Assembly: GCA_963971285.1 (NCBI GenBank)
Contig: OZ020253.1
Coordinates: forward strand, 16,876,528 to 16,940,527
Origin: Astropecten irregularis
Taxonomy: Eukaryota; Echinodermata; Asteroidea; Paxillosida; Astropectinidae
Length of the DNA stretch: 64,000 bases
Direction of reading: 5' to 3'
Shown here: positions 46,301 to 55,300 of the stretch, one piece after another
Position numbering within the stretch: position 1 is the first letter of the stretch
Layout: each line of letters starts with the position of its first letter
Notes under the pieces: generated by a model
Database searches by the model: none
What the model saw: the letters and a program-made list of their open reading frames with translations, nothing else
What the model was told of the DNA's origin: nothing
Position numbers and translations under genes: made by a program

Positions 46301-49300
46301 AGACTACTGCGCAGTCGCACCTCGTTATATTTCGTTTCGGTAGAAAAAAGGGAAATAATACTAACGCCGGGTTTCCTTTCAACTATTTCTCCCTGCTTTT
46401 TGCTGTGATGGAAACTACATAGGGCCTGTTTGTTTATGACGAATCCTGCGGATCCGGATCCCATTTTAGCGTACCCTACATAGGAGGTGGATCCCAAAAA
46501 TATCGGATCCTTTGCATTAAACAAACAGGCCCATAGCATCAGCCAATGGCGATGTCAGCACTTGAAATTTTGCACCGTAGGAAAGTGCACAAATCCACGT
46601 AAACATTTCAACTTAAAGTGTCATTCTTTATTCTTTTCTTTTTCGAAATGGGAAGACGATTTTGATAGCATTTTCACAGTTAATCGCTAGCCTGAATGTG
46701 ATTATATGCATTTTAGGGAGGAAAATTATACTTTGGGACGAATATTCATTTCTAGAAAGCCAATTGTAGATTTAAGACGATGAAATGAGAGTGTCTGTGA
46801 CAAGGCATGGCATGGCATATACAATGTACAAAATGGGGCTTGCACTGTCACCTCTTATCACATTATGGAGCATTACATTAAGAACGGCAATAAACTGGCA
46901 AATGACTTTTCTTTCTTTCGCTATTTGCCTTAATTTCAAGCATTGGCGTGGAACTGACAATGACCATGCAGTGTTGTTCACGAAAGACATTTCTCACGCG
47001 TGTGTTGATAAAACAAAAAATGGCCATAATGGGCCACATTGGGGACATCTAAAGTGCATTTAGGTATCCAATATTTAATGCATCACCCATTAGGCCTGTA
47101 GTTCCCATATGATGGCCAAGCCTGTTTTTGCAACGATTGACAAGTAAGAGACAAAACCTAAATTCAATATACGTGTAAAGCATTAAGCCATGGCGATGGA
47201 TGTCAACGTGATGAAGGATGCCTTCCAAGAAACTTACATTTTATGTCTTTATACCATTTTACCTTTATACCCTCCAGCTAATGGGAGATATCTTTCTGTA
47301 GGCGAATTTCGCACTTCGCTGCGGCTGTGATCATTACATCTAAAATGTAGGCTATATGTAGCAGTGTACGGCACGCCAGGATGGTTAAATCTAGGCCATG
47401 GTGTGATAGGGGCATATTTTGCCGACCTACTCTCTAAAGATGAAATCGCGTGTAACTTGGTCGGGCGTGCGAACCTGCTGGCATTTTGAGACGAAAGCTA
47501 AAAAGTACATCAGTGATATCACATAACCATGTGCTTTGGAGGCGCGGTGAAAACCACACCAGACGATTTCTTCATAAACTGTTTTTAACCGGCTGTGTGT
47601 TTGATATCTCTGTTCGTGGATGCACTTTACAAATTGGGTTATCTTTCTTTTAAACGTGCCAGTTAAGAAAGCCTATGTCTTGCAGGGGTATGATTAAAAA
47701 GCATTGAGCCTTGCTTTTAGTCCGTGTAAAAAAAGGGGTTAAAACAAATATAGTCCTAGAGCGCTATCGTTTTTTGACTTAATGGAGATAATTTCGGTGT
47801 AGCGTTTCTGTTTGCAGTATAATTTACACACTGTCAGAAGTATTGTACTCAGGTATATGAGTATTACAGGTGTAATATAGGGTGATTCTGTGTAAGACTT
47901 CAAGATTGAGTATTTCTACTTAAATACCCTCTGGGATGTGCTCGTTATATCGTAATTGTTTGTCCTTAGCCCATCTGTGTCCCTGGTACAGACTCCAGGT
48001 TAGCTTGGGTTCTGCTTTTGAAGATGAATGTTCGTTTTTAAAGGTAGTATCATACTTTGGTAAGAAACCAAAACAGAAATGTTCACAGATTTACCTATAA
48101 CTTCCAAAGTATGAAGATGGTGCTTGTAGAAACATACCGTTACTGAAATGGTGTATTTATCCGGAAATTAGTTAAACAACGACCGAAAATCGTTTTGATC
48201 TTTTAAAAGATCAAAAATAAAAGAGAAAAGACTTACGGAATATTGTGGCTGTTTTTCACTGTTTTCTCAAAAAGTGGGCACCATATGGGACTGAAATTTT
48301 CACAGATGAATTTTACTGTATCTGTTTTGATATTTTTCCCCATGAATCTGTATTTCTTTGTTAAAAACCAAAGTATGATATTTAACTTGATCTGGTACTA
48401 TAAGGTTGTTCATCGTGGAAAGACGTTAATAAGTTTGGTTTCTTTATGTTCTCGTCTCAACTAGGTCCTGGACACGGAAGAGCTCCTCTCCGTCCTGAAC
48501 ACCGACAATGCTTTCCTACGGCACAAAGACGTCTTGCAGATGTACAGCGACCTGGGTCTGGACCCGGACTCGGACGGCCTCCTGAGTCTGGAAGAGTTCG
48601 TGGCTTTGGTCTTCAATGACCAGCTGACGGACATCGAGGAATGGGTCTGGAAACAAATCGACCACGGGGAGAACAAGATACGTGAGAGTAAGCAGGCGTG
48701 GCTTGGCCAACCCGGCCCAGCAACCGACCCAGTCTTGGCAGCTCTGCAAAAAAGGTATCACCAATACATGGGCCCAATTTTATGGAATCCGTTACCGTTA
48801 GCAAAAATTCTTCGCTTATACGTTTGCAGACTTTTTTTTGGTTATGATTTGCGTATTTCACGTGAGAGTTTTCTTTTTGGTACCGGTAAGCAAGATTTTT
48901 CTGCAGAATGCCTATAATGACGGCGCGTTAGCAGAATATAATCATGGTTACCCTAGAAATTCAATTCGCTAATCGAAAGTCTTGCTTACTGATTCCATGA
49001 AATACATTTCACGCAAAGCAGTGCCCCTAAGCACAAAAATAGGCCGTAACGGATTCCATGAAATTTGACCCAGTACAGTCAGCTATCTGGATAAGTCCTT
49101 CAGAATGGTCAAAATACGCGCGCCCAGCGTAACTTCTTCCTCACTTCATAATACGCATCAAATAAGCCAACAGTGGTAAAATTACAGAACGTTACATTGG
49201 CAGAAGTATAATTGGTTTTCTCAGCAGTACGATGAAAAGCTAAAATGTGATAATTTTGAGCCGGAAACAAAACTCCTTTGGCTCAGTCTGAAGAGGCTGA

Positions 49301-52300
49301 ATCAAAAGCCTTCGATCTGATCTTCAAGTTTCAACCCATGAAACGTGCAACCGACCGAGCCACGTATCACCTCATTATCCAACACGCCGTCAACTAATTA
49401 AGTTTCCCCGGGTATGACGTGGGCACGGAGACGCCCGGTCTTCGTACAGCCAAGTTCTAAGAATCAACTCATTTCATCTGGCGCCTTATTTAAAGTGATA
49501 TGTTTATCGATCTGAAACTTCGCGTTGACATTTTCCAATAAGTTTGATTTTCAAGCGCCATACTATAGCTCTAATTACAACACACAGGCCTGTCTATTGT
49601 ACCTAAAGATTATTATTGCATGACTTGTTTTTATCTTCTGGCAGTCTTGTGTATAATGAGTTCGTTCTAAGGCCACGTTGTATTTTTCTCCTTGGCATTT
49701 TAGGATGAAAACAGATGTAATAATGATTGATCAGGATTGTGAACGTCATGTCTTAAGCCTGCCCAGAAATGATATTATGTGTGTCATGAGGTAATCACTC
49801 AAGTGCAGCGACGCTGGTCATGCGAGACGTAATTATCATTGTACAGTAGCCTGTATGCTCACATTCGGTGCATATTAGTGCCCCTTGAGGAAATAAAAGC
49901 AAAACATTTATTAGGGCCTTTTCCAAATCTCGGCTCCGGCTCAGGCTCCGGCTTCGTCTCTGTCATCCATATGTTGAAAATATAGGTTGTGGTTTTCATT
50001 GAAGCTGATGAATTAAGTAACGAATCGCCGAAGCTGATTTTGAGAGACAAACGGCATTGCAAGAATTGTTTTTAAAAAGATGCAGATCACTTCGAATATT
50101 AGGCATAATATTATAGCCTACAGCTGCCTCAAAGGCAACACACTAAAGCAAAACAGAGAATATTGTTTTCCAATAGACCTAATTTAATACCAATGTTTAT
50201 ACGCCACAAATTACTAGGGCAGCCGAGAATGCCAGACAAAGTGTCTAAAAGTAGCAAGCTGTAGACAACAGGCTGTATATCACAATATAACGTGTATAGA
50301 ACACAGCGGAAAAGGGAAAAAAAGCTCTGGAAAACGAGGATTTGGGGAATAAGTTGACATTTGGCAAAAATGTACATGGCTCGATCAGCATGTATACGTT
50401 TGCGTTCAAAATCTTGTTTCATTCACTGACATGGCTGAGTCACAACGTAGTGACGCCTTTAAAGGTGCAATGCATGATTGGTATATAAAGGTCACAGGAT
50501 AGCACTCATCATACTTTGTCTGATCAATCATGTACATGAAATTATCATAACCTGTGAAAATTTGAGCTCAATCGGACATCTGAGTCACGAGAAAATAGCG
50601 AAAACCCGACACAATTTATCTTATAAAACATGAAGAATGGTTTTGATCTTACCCCGAGATCAAAACTGTTCTCGGTCTTTGTTTTACTAATTTTTGGATA
50701 AATATATCATTTCAGGTGGAAATATTTTAACGGTATGTTTCTAACAGCACCATCTTTATACCCTGAGTGACTGGTGATAACTAAATCAACTCAAGTGAGG
50801 GTGTCCTTTATGTTTGTTGCAAAAATCGTTCGGACGAACGATCTTTGGGAAAAGACACTAAATGTTAATTTCCTGGAAAAACCCAGCATCTGATGAACCA
50901 AGATTTCCCATGGTGACTGTTTGCACTGTTAACGAACTGTTGAGTCCATTTTCTGTATCAAACTCAAGAATTTATTTTTGGAGGCCTTGCAAATCCTATA
51001 TGCTCCCTTTAAGCATCAACGGGTTTTTTTTTCGAAAAAGGTCTGAACTTCGGTCATGGCTCGATTATATTAGGGATTGTCGTGAACGCGTTTTGCCGCT
51101 CGTTTTCAATTTTCCGTTGATCCCATGTGATGAGAAGACTATCCAATGCATGGGGGTAATACTATAAGATCTATCTCGCTCCCATATACACCTCAGGCTC
51201 AGCTAGCCAGAGAGCAACCTGTTACTGTGGCGAGTGATCGCGGGAAAAAATATGCACAAAGTGTCAAACAGCATCGGTCTTCGGTTAACCGTAATGAATA
51301 CTGTCATAGGCATACATGACACGACGGCCGTGCCAAAACTCATACCAATCTTGGCTTGATATTGAACCGGAGGAAAGTCACTCCCGTGGGCACAGTTACA
51401 CATGCATACCTGCTTGCTATTCGGACATTTTGATTAGTCTAACTCTTTTTCTTTTTTTGCACATAATGCTTATTATTAGGGGGAGAAGTCTGTCAGGGAA
51501 CAAGACGATGTGACAATATTCACAAAGATAAAATATTTGAGGTTTTTCAGCGAAATAATTGTCTAATGATGATTGTTTGCCCGCCTTGACACGTATACAG
51601 AAATTCACGAACCTATTTTGGATTTTACCATAATATTTGAAACAAAATCATAAAATCGCAATTTAAAACAAAAATGTTTTGCTTTGTTTTTCCTTTTTTT
51701 ATGACTTCTCTGGTTTTCTTTATTTCGGATTTCACTAATCCCTTCTAACAATCATCTCATCAGGCCCCAATTTCATGGAATCCGTTACCGTTAATTAGCA
51801 AAAATTCTTCGCTTACGGTAGCAGAATTTTTTGGGTTACGGTTACCGTATTTCACGGAAGAGTTTCCTTTTTGGTAACGGTAAGCAAGGAATTTGTGCAG
51901 AATGCATACGACAGCGCGTTAGCAGAAAATGATCACGGTAGGCCTAGAAATTCTTCGCTAACAGAGAGTCTTGCTTACGGATTCTATGAAATAGATTTTA
52001 CACGTAGCAGTGCCCGTAAGCACAAAAATAGGCCGTAACGGATTCCATGAAATTGGGCCCAGGTTAACGATGTTTTGAATAATTTGTTTTTGACTTAGCA
52101 GTTTGTAAGTGTATTATAGATTGAGCCATGACATGTGAAAATCATATGCACAAGGCTGATGATGTGGTATGGGTGTACCCAAGCAGTATTATTTCATTAC
52201 CTAGCCGGGTATACTGTGTTTTAGATTCAATAAGCTGCGAAGACGACATCGGATTGTTTCAGTTGTAGGTTAGTCATCGATAGAACGTCCTTCAACGAGG

Positions 52301-55300
52301 AGAAACAAAGCTCCAGATTTAATTTCTGGGTCAACAAAGAAGAAGAAAAAATTTAAATGAAAAACAAAGAATAGAAAAGGAGGTTGATATTGCGAAGTTT
52401 GTAGACAAATTCATTTTTGCTATGGTAAGTTCGTTCATACCAAGCTACTCCAGACTTTTAATTAGACCAATTTAATAATTATTTTGTATTGAAGATTCCT
52501 ACTTTTGTTTATAAACAATCGCTGGGCGGCCAAATGTTGCAAAATATCTCATTTTCTTTACAGAATATCTGACCAAATTCAGCTTTTTAGCAAACTTTCC
52601 ATAGCTGTACAAAATGCATACCAAAACCACCAGCATTTTCTATGAATGTTTATGAAATGTTATGCAGAAATGTTATTGCTTGGTTTTGATGGCTCGTCAT
52701 AGTTTCTGCCATCTTGGTTGACAAAAAATCGAGCTGAGACGTTGCAAAAGAAAGGTCTATAACTAAGGGCGGTTCCATTTTGTGAATCCATTCTGTAGTA
52801 ACGGGTAATCAAAATAGAGGCTTTTGGCTGCGGGTCTGAGGTAGATTCTCTGGTTTGAAAAGGAAAACAGAGCTTCAGCTTCAATGAAAAACCACAACCT
52901 ATGTTTTCAGCATATGGATGTCAGAGCTGGGGCCTGAGCATCCGCCGTTTCGTAAACGCCCTAAATACACAAAAATGGCGTCGACAGTGCGCCCTCTTGA
53001 GCCCACAATATGATATTGATCTCCATTTCGGCGATTAAATTTCAAACCTGCGTTCAAATTTGTGGGCAAAGTTAATACTCAAATTTCAAACCGCGTGGCA
53101 AAGGGACGATCCCCAGGCTATACAAAACGACGCAAATTTCCACCTGGATATAAAAAATGTAGCAGTTTGGTAATACCGCGCCGTCACGTGTCGGGTAATC
53201 CATTACGGTTGCCCCAAAAAATCGGTCCACCGAGAAGGTCTTTTATTCATAAGATCGATGTTGCGCACCTGTAATTGAAAATGCTGCAAGGAATGTTTTT
53301 TTTCCCTTGGTTCCCCCTATTCCACTATGTACAGCTTTCATTTCGCCCATTCTTTTTCTGTCAGTTCGGAATATTTCACAACTTGATCTGTTCTATAACC
53401 GTGTCGTTGACATACCCCGCTACCCCCGGGGAGTGGCTATAGATGTTGTGCTCAGGAATCGTGCATTAATGTCACGATTTGCCCCTTAATTCTCGAATGT
53501 CAGTCGGGGGATTAAAGTCGTCTATCAGACTCTATCCTGCTCGGATTGAAACGTCAGAGCCTCTTGACTTTTAGAATTTCATTATCGTTTTGTGATTCTT
53601 ACGTTTCTCCATCCATGTTTGTGGTTAGGGCCTCAATATTGAAAGCGCATTATTTGAGAATGCATGAACGTGCATGCATAACAACGAAGGTTTAAACCCC
53701 AACCATTAAGATAGACTTATGGTCATGAGTTAAAAAAAATATAGTAATAACAATGAAAATCAAATCATTGAAATCAACATTGGAAATGAGATAACATTAA
53801 AGGTACATTAGTATCATACTTCGGTTTTTATCAAAGAAATACAGATTCATGGGCAAAAATATCAAGACAGAAACAGATTTTTGAGAAAACAGTGAAAAAC
53901 TGCCACAGTATTTTTTGAATCTTTTCTCTTCTATTTTTGATCTTTTAAAAGATCAACAAGATTTCCGGTCGTTGTTTTACTAATTTCTGGATAAATACAC
54001 CATTTCAGGCGGACAAACTTTAACGGTAGGTTTCTACTAGCATCATCTTCATACCCTGTAAGTTATACGTAAATCTATTAACATTTCTGTTTCGGTGTGA
54101 TATTACCTTCAAGCAAGCTGATAATTATGATTGTTTGCCATGCACAGCCAGCCAGTAACCTGTCTGAACATTTCGTCTGTGTTTTCTTTCACACTCTCCA
54201 GGGTGGTGTCATTAACCAAGCTACCTGAGACGATTGTCCATTGGAGTGAGCAACTACAGGTATAAACTATGTGTAGTGGAGGAATGGAGTGCGATAGGAT
54301 ATTGTCCTACACCGGTTCTGTTGACACACTTCATTGTATGGTGGTGAATCGTTTCAAGTTCGGCTGGGTATTTGCCGGACGGTGTCAAGTTCGCACCGGT
54401 TGATAGCGCATATTGCACGGTGGCCGATAAATGTCAGACTTGAAAATGGAGCTGCTTCATGATATTGCAGACGTATGCTTGCACTAATGACAAAGAATGG
54501 TCATTGATAGGGAAAAGAGGAACGAAAGTCAAGTCGAGCACAAGCAGCAATATTAGGCCCGAAGACGGCCCAATCTCCCCAATCTAGAAATGCCCCGACC
54601 TATTCCCTTCAAATTACAGGGATGTGAAACTTCAGATTTTTATCTGAATTCTGGTTTTTTTTTGGTTTCGACTTTAACTCAGAATTAAGCTTTTCTGTAT
54701 GCCTGCTCTGTCTGCAAAAGTGTAGGCGGAATTCTTTTAAATTTCAGATTTTTCCTGTAGGTGTTTCCAGATTTTTTGTGTGTGGCCACTCACGTCCCTG
54801 AAATTAATGAAAGACATTTTAGAGGTGCACATTTTAAAGGTAGTATCATACTTTGGTAGCATACCGAAACAGAAATCTTCACAGATTTAAGTATAACTTA
54901 CAGGGTAAAAAGATGGTGACGGGTAGAAACATAGTAACATACCGTTAAAATGTTTCTGCCTGAAATGCTGTATTTATCTAGAAAAGAGAAAAACCAGTGA
55001 CCCAAATTATTTTTGACCTTTTAAATATCAAAAATGAAAGAGAAAAGACTTAAAAAATACTGTAGCCGTTTTTCACTGTTTTCTCAAAAAGTGGGCACCG
55101 TATGGGACTGAAATTTTCACAGATGACTGTTGCTGTATCCAAGTTCCTTGATATTTTGCCCATGAATCTGCATTTCTTTGACAAACCAAAGTATGATATT
55201 ACCTGTAATCTGTGAAGAAACAAATGAAAAGACCTTACTTTGAAACTGGTATCCGCGTTCTCATGGTTCCCCCAGGTCGTTCGCTATGAGACGGGCGGCC

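Larger units (their letters stand above)
44883..48464 (+). other. P4HTM copy 2, intron 3
   Basis: Holds a family I repeat (44960-45262), a CGAAACGTCGAG motif (45305-45345), four 12-bp tandem units (45572-45619), a short GGATCC-rich palindrome (46427-46533) and family A (48038-48385). From 46560 to 48030 no gene or repeat was recognised. Confidence 0.75.
48755..54201 (+). other. P4HTM copy 2, intron 4 (5.4 kb)
   Basis: Holds family D at 48770-49072 and 51763-52061, family B at 50458-50770, the inverted family I copy at 52510-52765 and family A at 53797-54113. From 49080 to 50450, 50780 to 51760 and 52930 to 53790 nothing recognisable was seen apart from short inverted matches between 49960-50010 and 52880-52925. 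Confidence 0.75.

Noticed and set aside
53062-53274. 70-codon basic plus-strand frame
   Set aside because: Lies inside intron 4 of P4HTM copy 2 with no family resemblance.
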